From NCBI RefSeq assembly GCF_010729895.1, contig NZ_AP022612.1:310001-374000 (forward strand): a stretch of DNA of 64,000 nt, given 5' to 3'. This DNA is from Mycolicibacterium confluentis (lineage in GTDB: Bacteria > Actinomycetota > Actinomycetes > Mycobacteriales > Mycobacteriaceae). Position numbers and translations under genes: made by a program. Under the pieces are notes generated by a model. That model saw only the letters and a program-made list of their open reading frames with translations. It was not told the origin of the DNA and did not search any database. This document shows positions 8,903-18,500 of this stretch, in pieces; the first letter of the stretch is position 1; each line of letters opens with the position of its first letter.

Positions 8903-11037
8903 GCGACGCACTGACCCCGCCGGTGGCCAACCGAGTCGACAGCCCTCGCGAGTTCCACGGCGACGTGTTCAACGACCCCTACGAGTGGCTGCGGGACAAG
9001 TCGTCTCCCGAGGTGATCAGCCACCTCGAAGCCGAGAACGCCTACGCCGATGCCGTGACCGCATCGCAGGAGCCCCTGCGGCAGAGGATCTTCGACGAGA
9101 TCAAGGCCAGGACCAAGGAGACCGATCTCTCGGTCCCGACCCGTCGCGGCGACTACTGGTACTACGGCCGCAGCTTCGAGGGCAAGCAGTACGGCGTGCA
9201 CTGCCGATGCCTGGTGCGGGATCCCAGCGACTGGAGTCCGCCGGTGTTCGATGAGCACACCGAGGTCCCCGGCGAAGAGGTGCTCCTCGACGAGAACGTC
9301 GAAGCCGACGGGCACGACTTCTTCTCCCTGGGGGCGGCGACCGTGAGCCCCGACGCCGAGATCCTGGCGTATTCGACCGACACCGTCGGCGACGAGCGGT
9401 ACACGTTGCGGTTCAAGAACTTACGCACCGGAGAGATGTACCCCGACGAGATCACCGGCATCGGTGGCGGCGCGACCTGGGCGGCCGACAGTCGGACCAT
9501 CTACTACACCACCGTCGACGAGGCGTGGCGGCCCGACACCGTCTGGCGGCACCGCCTCGGCAGCGGACTGCCCGGCGAGAAGGTCTATCACGAACCGGAC
9601 GAACGGTTCTGGCTCGGCGTCGGGCGAACCCGCAGCGACGCCTACGTGATGATCGCGGCCGGGTCCAGCATCACCTCCGAGGTCTTCGTCGCCGACGCGT
9701 CCGACTCCGCCGCCGAGTTCACCAGCGTGCTGCCCCGCCGAGAAGGCGTGGAGTACTCGGTGGAGCATGCGGTCGTCGGTGGCCAGGACCGGTTCCTGAT
9801 CCTGCACAACGACGGCGCGGTGAACTTCACCCTGGTCGAGGCGCCTGTCAGCGATCCGACCGACCAGCGCACCCTGATCCCGCATGACGACGAGGTGCGC
9901 ATCGAGGGTGTCGACGCCTTCGCCGACCACCTCGTGGTCAGCTACCGCCGCGCCGCGCTGCCGCGAATCCAGTTGTGGCCCATCACCGCTGACGGCCAGT
10001 ACGGCACCGTCGAGGAGATCGCGTTCGAGTCCGAGCTCATGTCCTCGGGCCTGGCGGCCAACCCCAACTGGGAGTCACCGCGCCTGCGGGTGGCCGCGAC
10101 GTCGTTCGTCATCCCCGTGCGGATCTACGATCTGGACCTCGTCACCGGGGAACGGGTCCTGCTGCGCGAACAGCCTGTGCTCGGCGACTACCGGCCGGAG
10201 GACTACGAGGAACGCCGGGACTGGGCGACGGCACCCGACGGGGTCAAGATCCCGGTGTCGCTGGTGTACCGCAAGGGAATCGAATTCCCTGCCCCCACAC
10301 TGATCTACGGCTACGGAGCATACGAAGCCTGCGAGGATCCCCGGTTCTCGATCGCGCGGCTTTCGCTGCTCGACCGGGGTGTGGCATTCGCGGTGGCGCA
10401 CGTTCGCGGCGGCGGTGAACTCGGGCGGTTGTGGTACGAGCACGGCAAGTTGATGGAGAAGAAGAACACCTTCACCGACTTCATCGCCGCGGCCGAGCAT
10501 CTGGTCGACGAGGGGGTCACACGACCTCAGAACCTGGTGGCCCTCGGGGGCAGCGCGGGCGGTCTGCTGATGGGCGCGGTCGCCAACATGGCACCGCACC
10601 TGTTCGCGGGCATCCTGGCGCAGGTTCCGTTCGTCGACCCGTTGACCAGCATCCTGGACCCGTCCCTGCCGCTGACCATCACCGAATGGGACGAATGGGG
10701 AGATCCGCTGCACAACAGCGACGTCTACGCCTACATGAAGTCCTACTCGCCGTATGAGAACGTCGCGGCCAAGGACTATCCGGCGATCCTGGCGATGACG
10801 TCACTGAACGACACCCGCGTGCTGTACGTCGAGCCGGCCAAATGGGTTGCCGCCCTGCGGTACACCAAGACCGACGACCATCCGGTCCTGCTCAAGACCC
10901 AGATGACCGCGGGGCATGGCGGCATCAGCGGTCGGTACGAGCGCTGGAAGGAGGTGGCCTTCCAGTACGCCTGGCTGCTGGCCACCGCCGATCCCGAACG
11001 CTACGGCGCCGGGCAGGTCGGCGACCTGCTCTCCTGA
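8899..11037 (+). CDS. ptrB: Oligopeptidase B (S9A prolyl oligopeptidase family)
   Basis: This 712-residue protease has an N-terminal beta-propeller (about residues 70-400) that excludes large substrates and a C-terminal alpha/beta-hydrolase domain. The triad is Ser552 in [10 protein letters not shown], Asp638 in SLNDTRV and His673 in AGHGGISG, close to the spacing in E. coli protease II. It cuts small peptides after basic residues in the cytoplasm. The ATG overlaps the purC stop by four bases. In M. tuberculosis, as annotated, the equivalent gene is split in two (ptrBa/ptrBb); here it is one intact frame. Confidence 0.95.
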   Translation: MSDALTPPVANRVDSPREFHGDVFNDPYEWLRDKSSPEVISHLEAENAYADAVTASQEPLRQRIFDEIKARTKETDLSVPTRRGDYWYYGRSFEGKQYGVHCRCLVRDPSDWSPPVFDEHTEVPGEEVLLDENVEADGHDFFSLGAATVSPDAEILAYSTDTVGDERYTLRFKNLRTGEMYPDEITGIGGGATWAADSRTIYYTTVDEAWRPDTVWRHRLGSGLPGEKVYHEPDERFWLGVGRTRSDAYVMIAAGSSITSEVFVADASDSAAEFTSVLPRREGVEYSVEHAVVGGQDRFLILHNDGAVNFTLVEAPVSDPTDQRTLIPHDDEVRIEGVDAFADHLVVSYRRAALPRIQLWPITADGQYGTVEEIAFESELMSSGLAANPNWESPRLRVAATSFVIPVRIYDLDLVTGERVLLREQPVLGDYRPEDYEERRDWATAPDGVKIPVSLVYRKGIEFPAPTLIYGYGAYEACEDPRFSIARLSLLDRGVAFAVAHVRGGGELGRLWYEHGKLMEKKNTFTDFIAAAEHLVDEGVTRPQNLVALGGSAGGLLMGAVANMAPHLFAGILAQVPFVDPLTSILDPSLPLTITEWDEWGDPLHNSDVYAYMKSYSPYENVAAKDYPAILAMTSLNDTRVLYVEPAKWVAALRYTKTDDHPVLLKTQMTAGHGGISGRYERWKEVAFQYAWLLATADPERYGAGQVGDLLS

Positions 11038-11059
11038 CGCCGGGTGCTAGCGTCGCGCC

Positions 11060-11548
11060 ATGAGCCTGAACGACATTGAGTTGACCACTCTCGACGGACG
11101 GGCGACCTCGCTCGCCGAGTACACCGATGGTGCCGTGCTGATCGTCAACGTGGCATCCAAGTGCGGCCTCACACCGCAGTACGCCGCGTTGGAGCAGTTG
11201 GCCCGCGACTACGGCGACCGGGGACTGACGGTGCTCGGGGTGCCGTGCAACCAGTTCATGGGGCAGGAGCCCGGCACGGCCGAGGAGATTCAGACGTTCT
11301 GCTCGACCACCTACGGCGTCACCTTCCCGCTGCTGGCCAAGACTGACGTCAACGGACCGGACCGGCACCCGCTGTACGCCGAACTGACGCAGACCGCCGA
11401 CGCCGACGGCGAAGCCGGTGACGTGCAGTGGAACTTCGAGAAGTTCCTGCTGGCCCCGGGTGGGACCGTGGTCAACCGATTCCGGCCGCGCACGGTTCCG
11501 GATGCCCCCGAGGTCGTCGCCGCGGTCGAGAGCGTGCTGCCCCACTAG
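11060..11548 (+). CDS. Glutathione-peroxidase-family thiol peroxidase (Cys type)
   Basis: This 162-residue protein has the GPx fold signatures NVASKCGLTPQY (peroxidatic Cys35 in place of selenocysteine), VPCNQFMGQEPG (Gln65) and WNFEKFL (Trp124, Asn125). Cys81 in EEIQTFC occupies the resolving-Cys position of thioredoxin-dependent GPx enzymes. It probably reduces hydroperoxides using thioredoxin or mycoredoxin, since mycobacteria lack glutathione. ATG 11060 lies six bases after TAGCGT (11048-11053), consistent with a leaderless mRNA. It follows ptrB by 22 bases. Confidence 0.9.
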   Translation: MSLNDIELTTLDGRATSLAEYTDGAVLIVNVASKCGLTPQYAALEQLARDYGDRGLTVLGVPCNQFMGQEPGTAEEIQTFCSTTYGVTFPLLAKTDVNGPDRHPLYAELTQTADADGEAGDVQWNFEKFLLAPGGTVVNRFRPRTVPDAPEVVAAVESVLPH

Positions 11549-11615
11549 CCGAATCGCCACCTGCAGTCCGGGTGTTCGACACCGTCTGGACACCTCGGAT
11601 TGCGATCCTGGTGGA

Positions 11616-12320
11616 GTGCCTGGGAAGTTGACGGTCTCCGTCTCGGCGATCGGTGCGCACACTCTGGACGCCGCGCACGCGTTCGCTGCCGAACTCGCCG
11701 CGCGCGGCGTGCCGGTGTCCCTTCTGGTGGCCCCCAGACTCAAGGACGGGTACCGCCTCGACGCCGACGCTGCCACGGTCGACTGGCTCCGTGTGCGCCG
11801 CGAATCCGGGGACAGCCTTGTACTGCACGGCTATGACGAAGCTGCGACGAAACGCCGCAGGGCCGAGTTCGCGGTGCTGCCCGCGCACGAGGCCAACCTG
11901 CGGTTGATGGCCGCCGACCGGGTGCTCGACCACCTCGGCCTACGGACCCGGCTGTTCGCCGCACCGCGCTGGTCAGTCTCGGATGGTGTGCGCAGTATGC
12001 TGCCGCGCAACGGATTCCGCCTTCTGATCGGCCCCGACAGCGTCACCGATCTGGTGCGCGGAACGGTCGAACGGGCCCGTGTGCTCGGCATCGGCGAGGC
12101 GTTTCTGGCCGAGGCGTGGTGGTGCCGCACTCTGGTGCTGTCGGCCGAGCGGACCGCACGCCGCGGTGGGACTGTGCGCCTGGCGGTCTCGGCGCGGCAC
12201 CTGCGCAGGCCCGGGCCTCGTCAAGCCGCACTGGACGTCGTCGACCTGGCCCTGCTGCACGGTTGCCTGCCCACCGTCTACCAGTGGGACAGCCCACCGC
12301 GTCTGAATCGAGTCGCCTGA
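11616..12320 (+). CDS. DUF2334 polysaccharide-deacetylase-like protein (Rv0784-like)
   Basis: The GTG at 11616 gives a 234-residue protein. It begins with a beta-strand-rich start, VSVSAIGAHTLDAAHAFAAE, followed by VSLLVAPRLKDGY and GDSLVLHGYDEAA, the HGxD/HGYDE pattern of DUF2334 proteins related to carbohydrate esterase family 4. Later segments RLFAAPRWSVSDGVRSMLPRNGF and LLHGCLPTVYQWDSPPRLNR fit that fold. The usual Asp-His-His metal set is only partly evident, so deacetylase activity is not assured. The longer frame from 11418 overlaps the peroxidase gene and is rejected. The next gene is the flavin dehydrogenase. Confidence 0.72.
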   Translation: MPGKLTVSVSAIGAHTLDAAHAFAAELAARGVPVSLLVAPRLKDGYRLDADAATVDWLRVRRESGDSLVLHGYDEAATKRRRAEFAVLPAHEANLRLMAADRVLDHLGLRTRLFAAPRWSVSDGVRSMLPRNGFRLLIGPDSVTDLVRGTVERARVLGIGEAFLAEAWWCRTLVLSAERTARRGGTVRLAVSARHLRRPGPRQAALDVVDLALLHGCLPTVYQWDSPPRLNRVA

Positions 12321-12347
12321 CGCCGACTGGCCGCTAGCCTAGGCGGC

Positions 12348-13988
12348 ATGGACGCTGACGTCATCGTGGTCGGGGCTGGTCTGGCAGGTCTGGTCGCCAC
12401 CTGCGAACTGGTGGAACGGGGCCGACGAGTCCTGGTCGTCGATCAGGAGAACAGTGCCAACATCGGCGGTCAGGCGTTCTGGTCGTTCGGCGGGTTGTTC
12501 TTCGTCGACAGTCCCGAGCAGCGACGCATGGGCATCCACGACAGCCATGAGTTGGCGCTGCAGGACTGGTTGGGCACCGCGGCGTTCGACCGCCCCGAGG
12601 ACCATTGGCCGCAACAGTGGGCGCACGCCTACGTCGACTTCGCCTCCGGGGAGAAGCGGACCTGGCTCAAGGAGCGCGGCCTGAAGATCTTCCCGTTGGT
12701 GGGGTGGGCCGAACGTGGGGGATACGACGCCCGCGGGCACGGGAACTCGGTGCCGCGATTCCACATCACGTGGGGTACGGGACCGGCGCTGGTCGACGTC
12801 TTCGCACGGCGGGTCAGGGAGCACTCCCTGGTGCGGTTCGCGCACCGCCATCAGGTCGACGAACTGATCGTCGAAGGTGGGGCGATCACCGGGGTGCGGG
12901 GGACTGTGCTGGAGCCCAGCTCTGCGGCCCGAGGCGTGGCGTCGTCGCGGAAAGCTGTCGGGGAATTCGAGTTCCGGGCCTCGGCGGTGATCGTCACGAG
13001 TGGGGGCATCGGGGGCAACCCGGAACTGGTGCGGAAGAATTGGCCGGCGCGGATGGGGCGTGTTCCCGAGCAGATGCTGGCCGGGGTGCCGGCCCACGTC
13101 GACGGGCGGATGATCGCGATCACCGAATCGGCGGGCGGGCGGGTGATCAACCGCGACCGGATGTGGCACTACACCGAGGGCATCACGAACTACGACCCGA
13201 TCTGGCCCAACCACGGCATCCGCATCCTGCCTGGACCGTCGTCGCTGTGGCTGGACGCGACCGGCAGGCGACTGCCCGGCCCGCTGTACCCGGGATTCGA
13301 CACCCTCGGCACGCTGGAGCACATCACCAAGACCGGTCAGGACTACACGTGGTTCATCCTCAACGCCCGGATCATCGCCAAGGAGTTCGGCCTGTCGGGG
13401 CAGGAGCAGAACCCCGACCTGACTGAACGCAGTGTGCGGCAACTGTTGTCCCGCGTGCGGTCTGGCGCTCCGGGCCCGGTGCAGGCCTTCGTCGATCGCG
13501 GCCCCGACTTCGTCCACCACACCACGTTGCGCGGCCTGGTGGAGGCGATGAACCGCCTGCCCGATGTGGTCGCGTTGGACTACGCCACGGTTGAGGCCGA
13601 GGTGACGGCGCGGGACCGCGAGGTGGCGAATTCGTTCAGCAAGGACGGGCAGATCACCGCGATCCACGGTGCACGGGCCTATCTGCCGGACCGGGTGTCA
13701 CGGGTGGTGGCACCACATCGGCTGACCGATCCCAAGGCGGGTCCGATGATCGCGGTCAAGCTGCACATCCTGACGCGGAAGACGCTGGGCGGTTTGGAGA
13801 CTGATCTCGATTCGCGCGTTCTTGGCAGCGCCGGCGATCCCGTGCCGGGGTTGTACGCCGCAGGTGAGGTTGCCGGCTTCGGCGGTGGTGGCGTGCACGG
13901 ATATCGGGCGCTCGAGGGCACATTCCTGGGCGGGTGCATCTTCTCGGGGCGGGCCGCGGGCCGGGGTGCGGCGCGCGACATCGGCTAG
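12348..13988 (+). CDS. FAD-binding dehydrogenase, KstD/fumarate-reductase type (Rv0785-like)
   Basis: This 546-residue flavoprotein starts DADVIVVGAGLAGLVAT, a GxGxxG dinucleotide site at residues 9-14. It closes with GLYAAGEVAGFGGGGVHGYR and LEGTFLGGCIFSGR, the C-terminal FAD-binding signature of the fumarate-reductase/3-ketosteroid-dehydrogenase family. The middle part (YVDFASGEKRTWLKERGL) is typical of the subfamily annotated FAD-binding dehydrogenase. A soluble oxidoreductase is likely; the substrate is unknown. TAGCCT (12335-12340) is seven bases before the ATG, suggesting a leaderless start, although AGGCGG could also serve as a ribosome site. Confidence 0.87.
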   Translation: MDADVIVVGAGLAGLVATCELVERGRRVLVVDQENSANIGGQAFWSFGGLFFVDSPEQRRMGIHDSHELALQDWLGTAAFDRPEDHWPQQWAHAYVDFASGEKRTWLKERGLKIFPLVGWAERGGYDARGHGNSVPRFHITWGTGPALVDVFARRVREHSLVRFAHRHQVDELIVEGGAITGVRGTVLEPSSAARGVASSRKAVGEFEFRASAVIVTSGGIGGNPELVRKNWPARMGRVPEQMLAGVPAHVDGRMIAITESAGGRVINRDRMWHYTEGITNYDPIWPNHGIRILPGPSSLWLDATGRRLPGPLYPGFDTLGTLEHITKTGQDYTWFILNARIIAKEFGLSGQEQNPDLTERSVRQLLSRVRSGAPGPVQAFVDRGPDFVHHTTLRGLVEAMNRLPDVVALDYATVEAEVTARDREVANSFSKDGQITAIHGARAYLPDRVSRVVAPHRLTDPKAGPMIAVKLHILTRKTLGGLETDLDSRVLGSAGDPVPGLYAAGEVAGFGGGGVHGYRALEGTFLGGCIFSGRAAGRGAARDIG

Positions 13989-14026
13989 CGGGGTTGGGGT
14001 GATCACCCCGGTCGCGCCGACGATTC

Positions 14027-14074
14027 TGTGCGGAATTGCATGCTTTCCAGCCGATTTAGCTGCAATTCCGCACA
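14027..14074. terminator. 14-bp perfect hairpin with GTGCGGAATTGC arms
   Basis: Arms 14027-14040 (TGTGCGGAATTGCA) and 14061-14074 pair perfectly around a 20-base loop. It lies between the convergent dehydrogenase (ends 13988) and P450 (ends 14132) genes, so a bidirectional terminator is likely. The arm sequence recurs in a related palindrome at 22072-22131. Confidence 0.65.
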
Positions 14075-14131
14075 TAACATGCGAGAAGGGGGTGAGGCGA
14101 GCAGGTGCCCGAGGCGAGAAGGGGTGGCCAG

Positions 14132-15322
14132 CTAGAACGTGATCCGCAACCGCTCCCAGCCACGCACCGTCGACGTCGGCGCCAACTGCGCGCTGTCGTA
14201 ATCGATGCCCCACTCAGGCCAGCGGTTGAGCAGTTCATCGAGCGCGACCCGGCCTTCGAGCCTCGCCAGGTTGGCGCCCAGGCAGTAGTGCAGACCCTTG
14301 CCGAAGGTCACGTGGCTGATGTTGTCGCGGTTGATGTCGAAGCGGTCCGGATCGGCGTAGCGACGGGGGTCACGGTTGGCCGCCCCGAACAGCAGCAGCA
14401 TCGCACTGCCCGCGGGGACGGTGGTGCCGTAGCACTCGAAATCGCGTGCCATGTAACGGGCCACGTGTGGGCCTGTCGGCTCGAAGCGCAGCGTCTCATC
14501 GATCGCGCGGTTGAGCAGTGAGCGGTCCTCGGCGATCTGCCGACGCTGGTCGGGGTGTTCGGCCAGCACCTTGGCCAGCCAACCGATCAGTCGTCCGGTG
14601 GTCTCATTGCCGGCACCCGCGACCACCTGCGTGTAGTGCAGCACCTCCTTGCGGGTCAGCTTGCGCTCGGTGCCGGTCTCGTCGGTGAACTCGACGTTGA
14701 GCAGGGCCGTCATCAGGTCGTCGGACGGATTCTTGGACCTCCACTCCACGTAGTCGGCGTAGATGCGGCCATCGGCGATCTTGTCGGCGCGAGCGACCTT
14801 CATCGGCGCCCCAGGCTTGGTCCGCAGGTTCGCGTCGTTGGCGTCGCGGACCGAGATCTGTTCGGACTCGGGGATTCCCAGCAGCATGCCGATCACCCGC
14901 ATGGGCATCATCGAGGCCAGATCGGCGATGATGTCGAAGCCGTCGGTGCCGACGTGCGGATCCAGGCAGCCGATGCAGAACTGTCGGATCTGATCCTCGA
15001 TCGCGGCCATCCGGCGCGGCGTGAACACCCGGGACATCAACCCGCGCAGCATCGTGTGGGTCGGCGGGTCCTCGAACATCATCACGCCCTTGGGCATGTC
15101 GAACTCGGATTTCACCAGTTCGAGGATGTCGCTCCGGGAGTTCGAGAACGTCTCCCAGTCGCCCAAGGCCTTCTCGACGTCGGAGTGCCGCGAGAGGGCC
15201 CAGAAGTCGTAGCGCTCGTTGTAGTAGAGCGGCGACTCCTCACGCAGCCGCGCGTAGGTCGGGTAGGGGTCGGCGACGATGCCGACGTCATAGGGGTCGT
15301 AATAGACTGCGGTGCTGGTCAT
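14132..15322 (-). CDS. Cytochrome P450
   Basis: A 396-residue bacterial P450 starting at ATG 15322 (MTSTAVYYDPYDVGIVADPY, the usual short actinobacterial N-terminus). The I-helix is VAGAGNETTGRLIGW, the ExxR region is IDETLRFEPTGPHVAR, and the haem loop is [19 protein letters not shown]. The start codon overlaps the stop of the upstream SDR gene (ATGA), so both proteins are made from one mRNA. An alcohol produced by the P450 could be oxidised by the mycofactocin-type SDR, a pairing common in mycobacterial terpenoid or sterol degradation. The substrate is unknown. It is unrelated to the CYP126-like gene beyond fold. Confidence 0.9.
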   Translation of the reverse strand: MTSTAVYYDPYDVGIVADPYPTYARLREESPLYYNERYDFWALSRHSDVEKALGDWETFSNSRSDILELVKSEFDMPKGVMMFEDPPTHTMLRGLMSRVFTPRRMAAIEDQIRQFCIGCLDPHVGTDGFDIIADLASMMPMRVIGMLLGIPESEQISVRDANDANLRTKPGAPMKVARADKIADGRIYADYVEWRSKNPSDDLMTALLNVEFTDETGTERKLTRKEVLHYTQVVAGAGNETTGRLIGWLAKVLAEHPDQRRQIAEDRSLLNRAIDETLRFEPTGPHVARYMARDFECYGTTVPAGSAMLLLFGAANRDPRRYADPDRFDINRDNISHVTFGKGLHYCLGANLARLEGRVALDELLNRWPEWGIDYDSAQLAPTSTVRGWERLRITF

Positions 15323-16155
15323 TTCAGCAGGCTCCCGGCGTCGATAGGCAGCGTCACGCCGGTCACGTACCGGGCCTCGTCGGACGCCAGGAACAGCACC
15401 GCGTTGCTGATGTCCACCGGTTGCACCCACGGGATCGGCATGACGTGGAAGGACTGGCAGATGGGCGCGAGGTCGTCCGGGCCCGGGTTCTCCAGGTCGG
15501 GCCGAAACAGGCGGTAGGTCTCCTCGTTCATCAACAGTGGGGTGTTCACGTGGGTGGGGTGCACGGTGTTGACGCGGATCATGTGCTGCCCGAGTTCGAC
15601 GGCCAGGGTGCGCATGATCCCGACGACGCCGTGCTTGGCCGCGACGTAGTGACCGACCTGCGGGTAGGCCTTGGTGCCGCCCACCGAACTGGTGATGATG
15701 ATCGACCCGCCTCGGCCCGCGGCGATGAGGTGCGGGATCGCGGCCTTCGCGGTCTTCCAGACGCCCGTGAGGTTGACGTCGATGGTCTCCTGCCAGCGCG
15801 GTTCGGCCATCTTGTGCAGCTTGACGCCCGTGGTGCCGATGCCCGCGTTGGCGACCACGACGTCGAGTCCGCCCAACTGCTCGACGCCGCTGTCGACCGC
15901 GTCCGCCAGCGCCTCGAACTCGCGGACATCGACCTGCGCGGTGACCACGCGTCGGCCCAGATCCTTGATCAGGCCCGCGGTTTCGGCCAGATCCTCGACC
16001 GTGGCGGCCGGTGCGGTCGAGTCAGGGAAACCGCGACAGATGTCGACCGCGATGATGTCGGCGCCCTCCTCGGCCAGGCGTACCGCGTGGCTGCGGCCCT
16101 GCCCCCGGGCGGCCCCCGTCACCAGGGCGATCTTGCCGTCGACTCGTCCCGCCAT
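15319..16155 (-). CDS. Mycofactocin-coupled SDR oxidoreductase
   Basis: This 278-residue SDR has TGAARGQGR (NAD-binding TGxxxGxG), NAGIGTTG, catalytic Ser in SSVGGTKAYPQVGHYVAAKHG with YxxxK, and a C-terminal YVTGVTLPIDAGSLL. The segment AEEGADIIAVDICRGFPDSTAP, with a long insertion after the second strand, is typical of the carveol-dehydrogenase-like SDRs whose NAD is non-exchangeable and recycled through mycofactocin. The ATG at 16155 has GGAGG four bases upstream; an upstream in-frame start at 16188 is less well supported. It heads a two-gene operon with the P450. Confidence 0.88.
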   Translation of the reverse strand: MAGRVDGKIALVTGAARGQGRSHAVRLAEEGADIIAVDICRGFPDSTAPAATVEDLAETAGLIKDLGRRVVTAQVDVREFEALADAVDSGVEQLGGLDVVVANAGIGTTGVKLHKMAEPRWQETIDVNLTGVWKTAKAAIPHLIAAGRGGSIIITSSVGGTKAYPQVGHYVAAKHGVVGIMRTLAVELGQHMIRVNTVHPTHVNTPLLMNEETYRLFRPDLENPGPDDLAPICQSFHVMPIPWVQPVDISNAVLFLASDEARYVTGVTLPIDAGSLLK

Positions 16156-16212
16156 TGCGCCTCCGAACGTCGTGCTGAGCAGTCGCACAACTTTAGCGGC
16201 GCGCGGGTGTCG

Positions 16213-16851
16213 CTAAAGCGAAATCGACTGTTCTTCGGTGAGCACCCGGAAATCGGTGTCGGTCATCTCGGACAGGCGGCCGTAGTAGATTCCGCGGGCC
16301 TCCGGCGCGACGATGCCCTGGTGGATCGGCACCGCGTGGGTGGGTGCGACGGCCCGGAGGAACTCGACGGCCTCGGAGATCTTCATCCACGGCGCCGCGG
16401 CGGGCGTGGCGAGCACGTCGACCGGTTCGTCGGGCACGAACAGGGCGTCGCCGGGGTGCATCAGGCGGGCGGGGTGCTCCCCGTCGCCGACGAGATAGGA
16501 GATGTTGTCGATGACGGGGATCTCGGGGTGGATCACCGCGTGGCGACCACCGACGCCGCGGATGGCGAGGCTCCCGACGGACAACTGGTCACCGACGTGG
16601 ACGGCCTTCCACTCGCCCCCGAGTTGTGCCGCCGTCTGCGGGTCGGCGTACAGCGCGGCCTGGGGGTTGGCTTCGACGAGTGCCGGCAGGCGAGCCGGAT
16701 CGGCGTGGTCGGGGTGCTGGTGGGTGATCAGGATGGCCGAGAGCCCGGTGATCCCCTCGAAGCCGTGCGAGAAGTTGCCCGGGTCGAACAGAATCGTCGT
16801 GTCGTCGAAGCTCGCCAGCAGGCACGAATGCCCGAAATGGGTCAGTTCCAT
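16213..16851 (-). CDS. Metallo-beta-lactamase-fold hydrolase (UlaG-like)
   Basis: This 212-residue protein begins MELTHFGHSCLLASFDDTTI, followed by DPGNFSHGF and ITHQHPDHAD, the HxHxDH zinc motif at about residues 43-49. Further ligands may lie in GGRHAVIHPE and PIHQGIVAPE. The overall pattern (FGHS, HxHxDH, MHPGDALF) is that of UlaG/ZnPC-type hydrolases acting on small cyclic or phosphorylated compounds. The substrate is unknown. It is divergent from the secreted-protein gene, with 47 bases between the starts. Confidence 0.82.
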   Translation of the reverse strand: MELTHFGHSCLLASFDDTTILFDPGNFSHGFEGITGLSAILITHQHPDHADPARLPALVEANPQAALYADPQTAAQLGGEWKAVHVGDQLSVGSLAIRGVGGRHAVIHPEIPVIDNISYLVGDGEHPARLMHPGDALFVPDEPVDVLATPAAAPWMKISEAVEFLRAVAPTHAVPIHQGIVAPEARGIYYGRLSEMTDTDFRVLTEEQSISL

Positions 16852-16898
16852 GCGTACGATTGTGCGCGCAGCGGGCGTCCGGGTGGGGGAGGAACCGA

Positions 16899-17552
16899 GT
16901 GCTTCGTGTGTTCTTGGCCGGCGTGCTGGGTGCCGGGCTGATCGCGGTGCCGGCCGCGCGCTCCGACCCGCAGACCTGCCCCCCGACCTGCGACCGAATC
17001 CCCGCGGCGGCGTGGATCGAACCCTGGGCCATCCCGATGAACACCACGCACCACTGGCCCCGCCCGGCGCAGGTGGCCGTGCCGGTGCCCGCTCCGCGGT
17101 TCAAGTTCGAGGAGATCTGCGCCACGCCGCCACCGCGCGACGATCCCCGTTCCTTCGCGGTCGCCGCCCGTGCCGCGGTGGCCTCGCCGCCCGGTCGCTG
17201 GAATCTGCAGGCGCAGGTGCTGCACTGGCGCGGTGACACCGGGCAGGGCGGCGCGTGGGCGATGCAGGTCCACGACGCGGCCGTGGCCGCGTTGCGGTCG
17301 TGTCAGGTCAGCGCGCCGCAGTACTCGCCGACGCTCACCACCGCCGACGACGGCCGATTTGCCGCGGTGATCAGCGGCCCGCACGTCGTGCATCAGTACC
17401 TGATCGCCGATCCGTTCAACAGCAGCGTCAGCGAGCTTGTGCTCTGGACCACTCCGGGGCCCGACGTCGCGTGGCCCCTGGTGCCCGACGACCGTGTGCT
17501 CGATGCCCTCGAGGCGGCGCTGTGCGGGGCCTACCTGGCGTCGTGTGGGTAG
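16899..17552 (+). CDS. Secreted protein of unknown function (Rv0787-like position)
   Basis: GTG 16899 with a GGAGG site upstream gives 217 residues starting VLRVFLAGVLGAGLIAVPAA, a Sec signal peptide probably cut near ARS-DP. The mature protein has a CPPTC pair near residues 32-36 and further Cys residues at the middle and end (EEICATPP, RSCQVSAP, ALCGAYLASCG), so disulfides are likely. I recognise no catalytic motif. The position just upstream of purS matches Rv0787 in M. tuberculosis, which I know only as hypothetical. Confidence 0.7.
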   Translation: MLRVFLAGVLGAGLIAVPAARSDPQTCPPTCDRIPAAAWIEPWAIPMNTTHHWPRPAQVAVPVPAPRFKFEEICATPPPRDDPRSFAVAARAAVASPPGRWNLQAQVLHWRGDTGQGGAWAMQVHDAAVAALRSCQVSAPQYSPTLTTADDGRFAAVISGPHVVHQYLIADPFNSSVSELVLWTTPGPDVAWPLVPDDRVLDALEAALCGAYLASCG

Positions 17553-17592
17553 AGTTGACCCGTCATTGACTGAGGAACGACAGGAGTCGCGC

Positions 17593-17832
17593 GTGGCCCG
17601 GGTGGTTGTGCACGTGATGCCCAAGGCCGAGATTCTCGACCCGCAGGGACAGGCGATTGTCGGCGCGCTGGGCCGGTTGGGCCACAACGGTGTGTCGGAT
17701 GTCCGCCAAGGCAAGCGTTTTGAACTCGAGGTGGACGACAGCGTCGACGACGACACGCTCGCCGAGATCGCCGAGTCACTGCTGGCCAACACGGTCATCG
17801 AGGACTGGACGGTCACGCGGGAGGCGCAGTGA
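17593..17832 (+). CDS. purS: FGAM synthase subunit PurS
   Basis: PurS is the small structural subunit of the three-part FGAM synthase PurSQL; it bridges PurQ and PurL and forms part of the ammonia channel. The 79 residues contain the signature [21 protein letters not shown] and [12 protein letters not shown]. The GTG start at 17593 is preceded by AGGAG. A -10-like TAGAGT lies at about 17548. Its stop overlaps the purQ start (GTGA), giving translational coupling. Confidence 0.95.
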   Translation: MARVVVHVMPKAEILDPQGQAIVGALGRLGHNGVSDVRQGKRFELEVDDSVDDDTLAEIAESLLANTVIEDWTVTREAQ

Positions 17833-18500
17833 CTCGCGTCGGTGTGATCACATTCCCCGGCACGCTCGACGACATCGACGCCGCGCGTGCGGCGCGGGCC
17901 GTGGGTGCCGAGTCGGTCAGCCTCTGGCACGCCGACGCCGACCTCAAGGGCGTCGATGCGGTGATCGTGCCCGGCGGGTTCTCCTACGGCGACTACCTGC
18001 GGGCCGGCGCGATCGCCCGGTTCGCCCCCGTGATGGGTGAGGTGGTGGCCGCGGCCAACCGCGGACTTCCGGTGCTGGGCATCTGCAACGGCTTCCAGGT
18101 GCTGTGCGAGGCCGGCCTGCTGCCCGGGGCACTGACCCGAAACATCGGTCTGCACTTCGTCTGTCGCGATGTGTGGCTGCGCGTGGATGCGACGTCGACG
18201 GCGTGGAGTTCGCGCTACGAACCCGGCGCCGAGATCCTGGTGCCGCTGAAGTCCGGCGAGGGCCGCTACGTCGCGAGCGACGCGGTGCTCGACGAACTCG
18301 AGGGCGAGGGCCGTGTGGTGTTCCGCTACGTGGAGAACCTCAACGGCTCGCAGCGCGACATCGCCGGCATCAGTTCGGCCAACGGTCGGGTGGTCGGTCT
18401 CATGCCGCACCCCGAGCACGCCACCGAGGCGCTGACCGGACCGTCGGACGACGGTCTGGGAATCTTCTACTCCGCGTTGGACGCTGTCCTGGCGGCCTGA
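17829..18500 (+). CDS. purQ: FGAM synthase glutaminase subunit PurQ
   Basis: This 223-residue class I amidotransferase supplies ammonia from glutamine to PurL. The nucleophile is Cys86 in [15 protein letters not shown], and the His/Glu pair lies in [10 protein letters not shown] near residues 194-196. [19 protein letters not shown] forms the oxyanion-hole region. The start GTG overlaps the purS stop. The 3' end overlaps the convergent HxlR-type gene by 34 bases. PurL is encoded 5.4 kb downstream. Confidence 0.97.
   Translation: MTRVGVITFPGTLDDIDAARAARAVGAESVSLWHADADLKGVDAVIVPGGFSYGDYLRAGAIARFAPVMGEVVAAANRGLPVLGICNGFQVLCEAGLLPGALTRNIGLHFVCRDVWLRVDATSTAWSSRYEPGAEILVPLKSGEGRYVASDAVLDELEGEGRVVFRYVENLNGSQRDIAGISSANGRVVGLMPHPEHATEALTGPSDDGLGIFYSALDAVLAA

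Noticed and set aside
12339..13667. 442-residue minus-strand frame over the flavin dehydrogenase
   Set aside because: Antisense shadow; the plus-strand protein has both FAD-binding signatures.
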